DNA of 57,395 nt. It comes from an uncultured Eubacterium sp. (GTDB taxonomy: Bacteria > Bacillota > Clostridia > Lachnospirales > Lachnospiraceae). Numbering within the stretch: position 1 is the stretch's first letter; every line of letters begins with the position of its first letter. Below the pieces are notes generated by a model. That model was not told the origin of the DNA and made no database searches. It was given only the letters and a program-made list of their open reading frames with translations. The translations under genes and the position numbers were made by a program. The stretch spans positions 1 through 57,395 of the forward strand of contig CAMEJP010000005.1 in the NCBI GenBank assembly GCA_945920185.1. Direction: 5' to 3'. Positions 33,823 through 42,367 of the stretch are shown piece by piece.

Positions 33823-34080
33823 CTACATATTTTCCTCTAAAAATCTGCCAATGGTCTCAATGGCATTATCCTCATTTTCTCCCTCGCACTTTATCACTAT
33901 ACTTTCACCGCATTTTGCTCCAAGACTCATAACACCCAGTATTCTCTTTGCGTCTACTTCTTTTCCTTTATTGGTTACGGTTATGCTGCAGGGATACTCC
34001 TGCGCCAGCTTTACAAGCTGACCTGCAGGTCTTGCGTGTATTCCCTGCGCGTCCTTAATAACATATTCTTTTTCCCTCAT
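33823..34080 (-). CDS. ptsH: HPr-family phosphocarrier lacking Ser46
   Basis: An 85-residue HPr with active-site His15 in GIHARPAG and the conserved ILGVMSLGAKCG segment. At position 46, where Gram-positive HPr has the serine phosphorylated by HPr kinase/phosphorylase, this protein has Arg (DAKRILGVM). It can therefore pass phosphate to sugars but not be switched to the CcpA co-repressor form. It sits between fruA and ptsI, consistent with a fructose-dedicated carrier. Another HPr with Ser46 may exist elsewhere in the genome. Confidence 0.93.
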   Translation of the reverse strand: MREKEYVIKDAQGIHARPAGQLVKLAQEYPCSITVTNKGKEVDAKRILGVMSLGAKCGESIVIKCEGENEDNAIETIGRFLEENM

Positions 34081-34131
34081 AACTTACTCCTTCTCTAAGT
34101 GCGGTACAAAAAAGCATTTGCCGTCTTCCCC

Positions 34132-36069
34132 TCACACTCTGTCCGATATTTTCTTTTTAAATGCTCCAAGACATGACGCACCTACAATGCTTCCCGCTAT
34201 AAGTGCCACACCATACATAAGTGCATTTCCCACAACAGGAAATACGAATATTCCGCCATGGGGCGCCATAAGAGTACATCCGAATGCTGCCGAAAGCGCA
34301 CCGGATACGGCTGAACCTATAACACAGGCAGGAATTACCCTGAACGGGTCCGACGCCGCAAACGGTATGGCGCCCTCGGTTATAAATGATAGTCCCATTA
34401 CAAAGTTGGCAGGTCCCGCCTTTCTTTCCTGTGCATTAAACTTATTTTTGAATATAAGCGTTGCTATTGCTATGGCAATCGGAGGAACCATTCCGCCAAT
34501 CATAACCGCCGCCATTATGTCATAATTGCCGGCAGCTATCTGTGCCGTTCCGAAAAGATATGCCGCCTTGTTGACAGGTCCTCCCATATCGACAGACATC
34601 ATACCTGCAAGCAATGCTCCAAGAAGAATGATATTTGCACCGCTCAAATTTGCAAGACCGTTGTTTATTGCAGTATTAATCCAACCCACCACAGGTTCTA
34701 TCACATAATTCATCAAAAGCCCCATTATCAATGTTCCTAAAACAGGTATAAAAAGTATCGGAACAAGTCCTCCCACCGTATCAGGCAGAGATGAAAATAT
34801 TTTTTTCAGAGTGAGTGCCGCATATCCTGCGAGAAATCCTGCCACAAGAGCACCCAGAAAACCTGACGTGCCGTTTGCTGCTATCATACCGCCTACAAAT
34901 CCAAGCAAAAGTCCCGGTCTGTCCGCTATGCTCATGGCAATAAATCCGGCAAGCACAGGAAGCATAAGCCCGAATGCCGTTCCGCCAAGTCCCTTGAAAA
35001 ATGCCGCCACCGGCGTAAGAACGCCGAAATTACCCTTAACATTTTCAACACTTCCGTACTCGTCAATAAGATGCTGTGGGATATTGTTAAGATCCACTGA
35101 CATACCGTCTATCAGAAATGCTATGGCTATCAGTATTCCGCCGCCTACAACAAACGGCAGCATATGTGATACACCGTTCATAAGATTTTTGTATATGCTG
35201 TGTCCTATGCCTTCCTTATCCTCACTGCTGCCTTCCCCTCTTTCGGTATGAGTACCTTTATATATATGCGCCTCGCCCGATACTGCTCTCTTGATAAGCT
35301 CCTCAGCCTTATTGATACCGTCCGATACTTTGCATACAATCACAGGCTTACCGTCAAATCTGTCCATAGGCACTTTTGTGTCGGCAGCCACTATTATACA
35401 GTCAGCTTCCTCTATTTCCCTTTCTGTCAGGACATTTTTTGCCCCTCCCGAGCCTCTTGTTTCCACCTTTATGCCATAGCCCATCTCTCTTGCCTTTTTT
35501 TCAAGGCTTTCTGCTGCCATATATGTGTGTGCTATTCCCGTAGGACAGCCTGTGACAGCCAAAATACGTGGCTTTTCTCCATCAGATAATTTATCTGGTG
35601 CATCATTTTCCATACCCTTTTCGGCATTTTCAATAATACTTATAAATTCCTTAGGATTTTTTGCAGCCATAAGTTTTTCCGTAAATGCTTCATCCATAAG
35701 AAGCACCGACAGTCTGCTAAGCACCTCAAGATGTACATTGTTTTCTCCCTCCGGAGCCGCTATGAGAAAAAGGAGATTAACGGGTTTTCCGTCCAAAGCC
35801 TCAAAATTTACGCCGTCCTTTATTACCATGGCGGCAAGGCCTGCTCTGTTTACTGCCTTTGATTTACAGTGAGGTACCGCCAAGCCCTCTCCTATGCCTG
35901 TTGTTCCCTCTTTTTCACGTTCATATACGCCCCTTCTGTATTCATCAGCATCATTTAAATTTCCGCTTCTTTCCATAAGCAAAACCGCCTTTTCCAAAGC
36001 CTCATCTTTTGTAGAAGCCTCTGCATTAAGGTCTATACTCCTTATGTCAAGCAAATCAATAATTTTCAT
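34132..36069 (-). CDS. fruA: Fructose PTS transporter IIABC
   Basis: Imports fructose as fructose 1-phosphate. The 645-residue fusion runs IIA (residues 1-150, phospho-His67 in AVPHCKSK), IIB (about 165-265, phospho-Cys175 in VTGCPTGIAHTYMAAE) and IIC (about 285-640, about nine membrane helices). The start at 36069 has AAAGGGTG five bases upstream. It follows fruK by 21 bases and precedes ptsH by 51. Confidence 0.96.
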   Translation of the reverse strand: MKIIDLLDIRSIDLNAEASTKDEALEKAVLLMERSGNLNDADEYRRGVYEREKEGTTGIGEGLAVPHCKSKAVNRAGLAAMVIKDGVNFEALDGKPVNLLFLIAAPEGENNVHLEVLSRLSVLLMDEAFTEKLMAAKNPKEFISIIENAEKGMENDAPDKLSDGEKPRILAVTGCPTGIAHTYMAAESLEKKAREMGYGIKVETRGSGGAKNVLTEREIEEADCIIVAADTKVPMDRFDGKPVIVCKVSDGINKAEELIKRAVSGEAHIYKGTHTERGEGSSEDKEGIGHSIYKNLMNGVSHMLPFVVGGGILIAIAFLIDGMSVDLNNIPQHLIDEYGSVENVKGNFGVLTPVAAFFKGLGGTAFGLMLPVLAGFIAMSIADRPGLLLGFVGGMIAANGTSGFLGALVAGFLAGYAALTLKKIFSSLPDTVGGLVPILFIPVLGTLIMGLLMNYVIEPVVGWINTAINNGLANLSGANIILLGALLAGMMSVDMGGPVNKAAYLFGTAQIAAGNYDIMAAVMIGGMVPPIAIAIATLIFKNKFNAQERKAGPANFVMGLSFITEGAIPFAASDPFRVIPACVIGSAVSGALSAAFGCTLMAPHGGIFVFPVVGNALMYGVALIAGSIVGASCLGAFKKKISDRV

Positions 36070-36090
36070 ATACTCACCCTTTCGCATTTA

Positions 36091-36996
36091 TTACTCACAG
36101 AGCCGCAACAGCGCTTCTGCCTCCTCCCTTGTTGCAAGTTCCTGTGAAAATGCACTGGCACTGCCTGTGCAAATTCCCATTTTAAAAGCATTTTCATAGC
36201 TTCCGCTCTCTATATAACCTGCCAGAAATCCGGCAACCATTGAGTCACCGGCACCTACGGAATTTTTTACTTTGCCTTTCGGTGCGGACATAGAATGCAC
36301 ATTTCCCGTCTCGTCAAGCAACACGGCTCCGTCTCCTGCCATGGATACGAGAACATTTCTCGCTCCTTTGTCCTTTAACATAGCCGCATAACGCTCCACG
36401 TCCTTCTTATCATTTATCTTAATTCCAAGCATTTCCCCCAGTTCATGGTGATTGGGCTTTATAAGAAACGGTCTGTATGCCAGTGATTTAAGAAGCAGTT
36501 CTCCAGAAGCATCTACAACGACATTTACATCTTTTTCGCAAATCGAAGCCATAATATCCATGTAAGCAGTCTTTGGAACGCTCTTTGGAATACTTCCTGA
36601 AAGCACCAGATAATCGCCTGCGTTAAGAGCTTTTATTTGGTCATAAAAAACTGCCAGCTCATCCTTTGAAACATCCGGACCGCTTGCGTTTATCTCTGTT
36701 TCTTCCTCTTCCCTTACCTTTACATTGATTCTTGTTTCACCTTGTTTAACTTTTACAAAATCAGCATCTATATGCTTTTGTGCAAGCATTTCCATAAGCC
36801 TTTCCCCCGTAAAACCTGCCACAAAACCCAAAGTCTTACTTTTATGCCCTAAGTTATTAAGCACTATGGATACATTTACGCCCTTTCCTCCGGGCAATAT
36901 ATGCTCGCTCTCGCTTCTGTTCAGTTCTCCCACTTTAAATGATTTCACGTCCATCAGATAATCCAAGGACGGATTAAACGAAACTGTATAAATCAT
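36091..36996 (-). CDS. fruK: 1-Phosphofructokinase
   Basis: Phosphorylates fructose 1-phosphate to fructose 1,6-bisphosphate. A 301-residue PfkB-family kinase with GGKGVNVSIVL near 36-46 and the ATP/catalytic motif SVGAGDSMVAGFLAGY in the C-terminal third. First gene of the fru unit, with GTGAGGAAA before its ATG. There is no adjacent DeoR-type fruR. The upstream 108 bases to the terminator at 37105 are A/T-rich without a convincing promoter. Confidence 0.95.
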   Translation of the reverse strand: MIYTVSFNPSLDYLMDVKSFKVGELNRSESEHILPGGKGVNVSIVLNNLGHKSKTLGFVAGFTGERLMEMLAQKHIDADFVKVKQGETRINVKVREEEETEINASGPDVSKDELAVFYDQIKALNAGDYLVLSGSIPKSVPKTAYMDIMASICEKDVNVVVDASGELLLKSLAYRPFLIKPNHHELGEMLGIKINDKKDVERYAAMLKDKGARNVLVSMAGDGAVLLDETGNVHSMSAPKGKVKNSVGAGDSMVAGFLAGYIESGSYENAFKMGICTGSASAFSQELATREEAEALLRLCE

Positions 36997-37104
36997 ATTT
37001 TCCTCACATTCCTCATCATAATCTTTTTTACTCCAAACTCACAAAAACATTATCTTCAATATTTTCTATAATTATCCTCAAAGTTTTAAAATTTATTTAA
37101 TCGC

Positions 37105-37142
37105 AAAAAATGTTCCACCACAAATCAACTTGTGATGGAACA
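37105..37142 (-). terminator. Terminator of the HD-GYP gene
   Basis: TGTTCCACCACAA (37111-37123) and TTGTGATGGAACA (37130-37142) form a 13-base stem with one mismatch. On the minus strand six T residues follow. It begins 17 bases after the HD-GYP stop. Confidence 0.85.
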
Positions 37143-37158
37143 ATAATTAACATAACGT

Positions 37159-38529
37159 TTAAACCTGTGCAACATTTTGCATATTTTCAAAAAAACATGC
37201 CTCTATGTCAGGTCTTAACTCCAAAAACACCTCCGCAAGCTTAGGATCAAAATGTGTTCCCGATGACTCCTGTATAATTTTGAATGCCTCGTCCACAGGC
37301 ATAGCTTCCTTATACACTCTCTTGGAAACGAGCGCGTCAAATACATCTGCCAGTGCCATAATCCTTGCACAAAGCGGTATTTCCTCACCCTTAAGTCCTT
37401 CGTTGTATCCGCTTCCGTCCCATTTTTCATGGTGGTATGTAGCCACATCAGAAGCCATGGCAACATACTCATTTTCATCTATATCGCCTATAACATTTTG
37501 TATAACCTTGCCGCCCTCTTTTGCGTGAAGTTTAATAATCTCATACTCCTGTGGCGTGAGTTTGCCGGGCTTTTGCAATATCTTATCTGATACAACTATC
37601 TTACCTATGTCATGAAGTGGGGTAGCTTTTACAAGAAGTTCTATGTAGTCATCCGTCAGTATGTCACTGTACAGACCTCTGCGCTTTGCTTCCTTTGCCA
37701 GCAGTTCAACATAGTAACTTGTTCTTTTAACGTGCTCTCCTGTGTTTCCGTCCCTGCTTTCAATCAGATTTGCCATTCCTATAATGGTACTGTTCTGATA
37801 TGATATCATACGTTCGCTGTTTTCACGTATTGTCTTGGTTTTCTTCTCTACTTCTTTTTCGAGATTGTCCTTATATCTGTCAAGATTTTTAGCAATCCTG
37901 TAACAATACACGACAGAAACTACAGTGGCAATGGCTATTCCAAGTATGCAGATAAACTGGCTTAACACAGATATACTGATATAATACTCCATACGCGTCT
38001 TTGCTTCATTCATCTCGTTCACAGAAAGAATATCAAGATTATCAAGGTCACTGTTAACTTTTTCCACAAAATCCGCCATACTGCCGGTAAGATAATATCT
38101 GGCAGCACCATCCTTTCCCTCTTCGCTTAAAGCTATGGCAACTCTTGCATTGTTCAGATAGCTGTAATAATTTGAATACACCTTATGATATAACTGTTCC
38201 CTTTCGTCGGTATTCATTCTTTTTCCAAATTCAGAAAGTGTATTGGTAAGCTTTACGCTTATCTCTTCTTCTCTCTGTTCATACTCTTTCATCTGGCTTT
38301 CTTCTACCGCCATAACATGGTGTGCCACAAGAGCCTGATGCTCATACAGCATCACACGTATATCATTCATATAATCACGGTTGACTGTATGTTCATAAAT
38401 AATCTCTTCGTAATTATCAAGCAGTTTATCCATATGATACTTTAAAATAATCTCGCCTAATATTCCTATAACACCTGCAATAAGTATGGTTATAAATATT
38501 TTAAACGGTATTTTTTTCATCGATTGCAC
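37159..38529 (-). CDS. Membrane HD-GYP-domain protein with extracytoplasmic helical sensor
   Basis: About 456 residues. Membrane helices near 10-28 and 175-198 flank a helical extracytoplasmic domain resembling four-helix-bundle sensors. A short coiled coil (NLDRYKDNLEKEVEKKTKTI) leads to a C-terminal HD-GYP domain with LHDIGKIVV and YHHEKWDGSGYNEGLKG. HD-GYP enzymes hydrolyse cyclic di-GMP; here the GYP tripeptide reads GYN, while the HD and HH metal ligands remain. The GTG at 38529 has GGAGG seven bases upstream. The orphan solute-binding lipoprotein gene lies directly upstream, so sensing of a sugar is possible but unproven. Confidence 0.88.
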   Translation of the reverse strand: MQSMKKIPFKIFITILIAGVIGILGEIILKYHMDKLLDNYEEIIYEHTVNRDYMNDIRVMLYEHQALVAHHVMAVEESQMKEYEQREEEISVKLTNTLSEFGKRMNTDEREQLYHKVYSNYYSYLNNARVAIALSEEGKDGAARYYLTGSMADFVEKVNSDLDNLDILSVNEMNEAKTRMEYYISISVLSQFICILGIAIATVVSVVYCYRIAKNLDRYKDNLEKEVEKKTKTIRENSERMISYQNSTIIGMANLIESRDGNTGEHVKRTSYYVELLAKEAKRRGLYSDILTDDYIELLVKATPLHDIGKIVVSDKILQKPGKLTPQEYEIIKLHAKEGGKVIQNVIGDIDENEYVAMASDVATYHHEKWDGSGYNEGLKGEEIPLCARIMALADVFDALVSKRVYKEAMPVDEAFKIIQESSGTHFDPKLAEVFLELRPDIEACFFENMQNVAQV

Positions 38530-38617
38530 AAGCACACCTCCGATACAAAGGTTTTCTTTTAAACCTATACCACATCATAGGTTTAGCAGACAGCACATTA
38601 TAAATGTCCTCCTTACT

Positions 38618-39889
38618 TTACTGAGGTTTTTCTTCCGGTATTCTCTCAATTTGCTCTACCATATCATCAAGCAGTTCCTGAAGATTTGTTCCGTCAGGAT
38701 TACCTGCTGCTATTATTGTTCCGAAAGTATATGCAGGAGTCCAGAAAGTTTCCGCAACATCCTGCAGATAAGAGTATTTTGACTGCTTTGCCAAAGCAGA
38801 AACGGCAGGGTCGCTTTTTACTGCTTCTGAAGCCATCGCATTTACATTAGACGGACAATCGCCGATATTTTCAAATCTGACAAGCTGACTTTCTTCGTTT
38901 GTGATAAATCTGGCAAGCTTCATCGCCCATTCTTCATTGCCTGTATACGCATTTACACCGACAGCTTTGTAACCCATAAAACTGCTCATCTGCACGCTCT
39001 GTCCTCCGACACTGTATTCAGGAAGCTTAGTCGCCGCATAGCCGTCTCCAAAACTCTCTTTGACTGTTTTGGCATTCCATGCACCGTTTACGCCTGCAAT
39101 AATATCACCGTTCCTGACGTCTTTTATAAAATCTTCGTCTCCGCAGCTCAAAAAGCCTTTATGTGATGCAATATCAAGCATAGCCTGAGTGACATCAACA
39201 CCTGTAATCGAATTTGTCCTTGAATTCCAGTCACAGCTGTTGGTAAGCTTATTGTCATTGAGTTCCACATTAAGACCTGCCCCCTTAAAGAAAGAGTATA
39301 TGTACCAGCCGCTTTTAAAGTCCATTGAAAACTTTTTATTATTCTGTGCAGCCACTTCCAATATCCTGTCAAGGCTTTTGACATCCTCTTCCGTAAAGTA
39401 ATTTTTGTTGTAATAGAGAAAATATCCGTTGCCCGCTGTGGCAGGAAATGCATAAAGCTTATCATAACGCATAAATGTAGTTACGGCACTTGATGTTTTT
39501 CCGCCGTTTTCCTCTATAACACGGTCCGTTTCAAAGCTTACGGGAAGCAATGCTCCTGCCCTGTAAAGATCCTCAAACTGGTCTGAAGCAAACATAAATA
39601 CATCCGCAGCATTCTTCGGATTTGCAAGAACCGTATCCTTACATGTAATCTCATCTTCTTCGCTCAGTATTATATTAAACACCGCTTCAGACTTATACTG
39701 CTCCTGAAAATCTTCAAGCAGTTGTTTTACCATATTAATATTTTCTGAAGAGCACCACAAAGAAAGCCTTACGGTAGGCGGCTTCTTTTCATTCTTATTG
39801 CACCCTCCAAGCAAAAATGTGACAAAAACAAGAACCACAGCCATATAAAGTGCAGTAATTTTCTTTAAATTTTTTGTTAATTTTTTCAC
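38618..39889 (-). CDS. Orphan extracellular solute-binding lipoprotein (family 1, sugar type)
   Basis: A 423-residue lipoprotein with signal peptide ending LLGGC (lipidated Cys30) and a family 1 (maltose/multiple-sugar type) binding fold: VRLSLWCSSENINMVKQLLEDF at the start of the mature domain, FPATAGNGYFLYYNKNYF and GVNGAWNAKTV further on. The start is GTG with AAGGA five bases upstream. No permease or ATPase gene is adjacent; the next gene in the same direction encodes the HD-GYP sensor protein. Confidence 0.9.
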   Translation of the reverse strand: MKKLTKNLKKITALYMAVVLVFVTFLLGGCNKNEKKPPTVRLSLWCSSENINMVKQLLEDFQEQYKSEAVFNIILSEEDEITCKDTVLANPKNAADVFMFASDQFEDLYRAGALLPVSFETDRVIEENGGKTSSAVTTFMRYDKLYAFPATAGNGYFLYYNKNYFTEEDVKSLDRILEVAAQNNKKFSMDFKSGWYIYSFFKGAGLNVELNDNKLTNSCDWNSRTNSITGVDVTQAMLDIASHKGFLSCGDEDFIKDVRNGDIIAGVNGAWNAKTVKESFGDGYAATKLPEYSVGGQSVQMSSFMGYKAVGVNAYTGNEEWAMKLARFITNEESQLVRFENIGDCPSNVNAMASEAVKSDPAVSALAKQSKYSYLQDVAETFWTPAYTFGTIIAAGNPDGTNLQELLDDMVEQIERIPEEKPQ

Positions 39890-39953
39890 GGATGTCCTTC
39901 TTTCCTTATATTGTATTTATTCTAACACATTCTGACATTTTTTTCAATTATAA

Positions 39954-39998
39954 ACAAAAAAGGAGAACTTCCCCCGATTATATTTTAGGGAAGTTCTC
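39954..39998 (-). terminator. Terminator of the xylB operon
   Basis: GAGAACTTCCC (39963-39973) and GGGAAGTTCTC (39988-39998) pair perfectly. On the minus strand a six-T tract follows one base later. It lies about 70 bases past the xylB stop. Confidence 0.85.
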
Positions 39999-40028
39999 AA
40001 TATATAACTCAATATATTACAGGGCTAT

Positions 40029-40054
40029 GCATTTTGCATATATGTGCAAAATGC
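40029..40054 (-). repeat. Short perfect hairpin after xylB
   Basis: GCATTTTGCA (40029-40038) and TGCAAAATGC (40045-40054) form a ten-base-pair stem with a six-base loop, between the xylB stop and its terminator. It is similar in character to the hairpins of the intergenic elements at 18528, 41545 and 55841, but shows no clear shared sequence. Confidence 0.5.
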
Positions 40055-40069
40055 AGATACCCGTATGTT

Positions 40070-41533
40070 TTACGCCAAAATTTTGAATACGTTTTTAATC
40101 TCAGGATATATCTTCAGGAATGTTGCGTACTTTTCATCATACTTTGCAGTAAGTTCTTTATCCGGCACAACTTTTTCACTGACCTTTACAAGACTGTCTG
40201 CCGCCTCTTTTACATTGTCAAATCTGCCTGTCGCAACAGCTGCAAGAATGGCAGCTCCATAAGAAGGACCTTCTTCGCATGCTGGAATTTCAAGCGTAAT
40301 TCCAAGTACATTTGCAAGTATGGTTCTCCAAAGTCTGCTCTTTGCCCCGCCGCCGCAAAGCTTTGAGGAAGTAACCGTAATGCCTAAGCTCTTTGCAACG
40401 TCAACCGACTGTCTGAGTGCAAAAGCGACTCCCTCCAGTACAGCCTGATACATATCTGCTCTTGTTGTATCCATAGTCATGCCGATAAATGTGCCTCTTG
40501 CGAACGGGTCATTGAGAGGAGAACGCTCTCCCATAAGATAAGGCAGGAAATATACACCGTTATCTCCAAGTCTGTTTATTGCTGCCTGCTCCTCTTTATA
40601 GTCAGAAGTTTTAAGTATCTCCTCCGTCCACCACTTATTGCAGGAAGCTGCACTGAGCATACATCCCATAAGGTGATAACCGCCGTCAGCGTGTGCAAAT
40701 GAATGAAGTGCATTGTTCTTATCAACGCCAAATGTGTCCGAAGCTATGAATACCGTTCCTGATGTTCCAAGGGAAATGTTGCATCCGCCGTTTCCTACAG
40801 TTCCCGTTCCCACTGCTGCCGCCGCATTATCTCCTGCGCCTGCCGCAACCGTAACATTTTCATCAAGTCCCAAAAGAGCTGCTATCTCCGGTTTCATTTT
40901 TCCAACCGCTTCAAAACTCTCAAACAGCTTTGGAAGCTGTTCTCCCTTTATGTGGCATATGTCAAGCATTTCCTTTGACCAGCACCTGTCCTTTACGTTA
41001 AGAAGCAGCATTCCCGAAGCATCTGAGTAATCCGTAGAATGTACTCCTGTAAGAATGTAACACAGATAGTCCTTTGGAAGCATTATCTTAGATATCTTAG
41101 CAAAATTTTCAGGTTCATTCTCATACACCCATAAAAGTTTAGGAGCAGTAAAGCCTGTGAAGGAAATATTTGCCGTATATTCCGAAAGCTTTTCACGTCC
41201 TATCACGTTGTTAAGATAATCATTTTCCCTGACGGTTCTGTTATCATTCCAGAGTATTGCAGGCCTTATGACATTATCATCAGCGTCCAATATGACAAGT
41301 CCGTGCATCTGTCCGCCAAATGAGATTCCCTGCACTTCTTTTTTGCATCCTTCGCAAAGCTCGGATATTCCGGCAAACATAGCATCTTTCCAGTCAGACG
41401 GATTCTGCTCTGACCATCCGGCATGAGGAAAGCTTATCGGGTATTCCTTTGTTACGCTCCTTATAACCTCTCCATTATCTCCCATAAGAAGAAGTTTCAT
41501 TGAAGATGTTCCTAAATCAATACCTATATACAT
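40070..41533 (-). CDS. xylB: Xylulokinase (FGGY sugar kinase)
   Basis: ATP-dependent kinase, most likely of D-xylulose. The 487-residue protein has the phosphate-1 loop MYIGIDLGTSSMKLLLMGDNG, QMHGLVILD, AAGAGDNAAAAVGTG and the C-terminal LCGGGAKSRLWRTILANVLG. It is last in the unit after DUF4867, isomerase and transaldolase genes. Because the isomerase is not XylA, the true substrate could be another ketose made by it. AAGGAGG precedes the ATG. Confidence 0.9.
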   Translation of the reverse strand: MYIGIDLGTSSMKLLLMGDNGEVIRSVTKEYPISFPHAGWSEQNPSDWKDAMFAGISELCEGCKKEVQGISFGGQMHGLVILDADDNVIRPAILWNDNRTVRENDYLNNVIGREKLSEYTANISFTGFTAPKLLWVYENEPENFAKISKIMLPKDYLCYILTGVHSTDYSDASGMLLLNVKDRCWSKEMLDICHIKGEQLPKLFESFEAVGKMKPEIAALLGLDENVTVAAGAGDNAAAAVGTGTVGNGGCNISLGTSGTVFIASDTFGVDKNNALHSFAHADGGYHLMGCMLSAASCNKWWTEEILKTSDYKEEQAAINRLGDNGVYFLPYLMGERSPLNDPFARGTFIGMTMDTTRADMYQAVLEGVAFALRQSVDVAKSLGITVTSSKLCGGGAKSRLWRTILANVLGITLEIPACEEGPSYGAAILAAVATGRFDNVKEAADSLVKVSEKVVPDKELTAKYDEKYATFLKIYPEIKNVFKILA

Positions 41534-41544
41534 AATTTCCTCCT

Positions 41545-41640
41545 TTCCGTAGCGTCAGCGTAAGTACGCACCGCAAATTTCAGATTTGCGGCTGCGATAT
41601 CCGATGCTTGTGCCATTATGGCACAAACCCGGTGAGTATA
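41545..41640 (-). repeat. Modular hairpin element A (xylB-talC intergenic)
   Basis: A CGCA/TGCG outer stem (41567-41570 with 41593-41596) and an inner 8-bp stem CCGCAAAT/ATTTGCGG (41571-41578 with 41584-41591), with a five-base loop and one bulged base, are followed by GCGATA (41594-41599). A second dyad, TTGTGCCAT/ATGGCACAA (41608-41626), comes next. The first hairpin has the same architecture as that at 55875-55904 but with three base pairs changed on both sides. Confidence 0.7.
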
Positions 41641-42294
41641 TTACTCGCCAAATACTGCTATATAATCTTTCTTGAATTTTTCGATGCCCTGGTCCGTAAG
41701 AGGATGCTTTGTCATCTGTACAAGAACCGAATACGGAACCGTAGCTATGTCAGCGCCTGCCTTTGCACAATCTGTAACGTGAATTGGATTTCTGACACTG
41801 GCAGCTATAATCTGCGTTTCAATATTATGAAGTTTGAAAATCTGGGCTATATCTTCAATAAGAGTTATTCCAGGCATGGATATATCGTCCAGTCTTCCGA
41901 GAAACGGCGATACATATGTAGCTCCTGCCCTTGCCGCAAGAAGTGCCTGATTAACAGAAAAAACAAGCGTTACATTCGTCTTTATTCCTCTCCTTGTAAG
42001 CTCCTTTACAGCTTTAAGACCTTCAGTAGTCATAGGAATTTTAACTACCATGTTCGGGTGGATTGAGGCTATCTCAATACCTTCCTTTATCATATCCTCT
42101 GCCTTTACGGTTGTTGCTTTTACCTCGCCGCTTACAGGTCCGTCAACTATCTCTGTAATCTCCTTTATAACCTGTGTGAAGTCACGTCCCTCTTTTGCTA
42201 TAAGCGAAGGGTTGGTGGTAACTCCGCAGATTATTCCCATTTCATTTGCTTCTTTTATGTATTCCACATTTGCTGTATCAATAAAAAATCTCAT
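41641..42294 (-). CDS. Transaldolase, small TalC-type
   Basis: A 217-residue single-domain barrel aldolase of the TalC/FSA family with the Schiff-base lysine in [11 protein letters not shown]. Fructose-6-phosphate aldolase FSA has Gln59 and Tyr131; at the matching places this protein has Glu (VSGEVKATT) and Phe ([11 protein letters not shown]), the pattern of true transaldolases. It would move dihydroxyacetone units between sugar phosphates in the pentose phosphate pathway downstream of xylulose 5-phosphate. The start at 42294 gives the normal family length, although only a weak GAG RBS is seen. Confidence 0.88.
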   Translation of the reverse strand: MRFFIDTANVEYIKEANEMGIICGVTTNPSLIAKEGRDFTQVIKEITEIVDGPVSGEVKATTVKAEDMIKEGIEIASIHPNMVVKIPMTTEGLKAVKELTRRGIKTNVTLVFSVNQALLAARAGATYVSPFLGRLDDISMPGITLIEDIAQIFKLHNIETQIIAASVRNPIHVTDCAKAGADIATVPYSVLVQMTKHPLTDQGIEKFKKDYIAVFGE

Positions 42295-42367
42295 TTTCTC
42301 ACATTTCTGCAGTTTTTCAGTGCAATACCGCAGCCTTTCCAAATATTTTTCTTAATTAAAGTCACAA

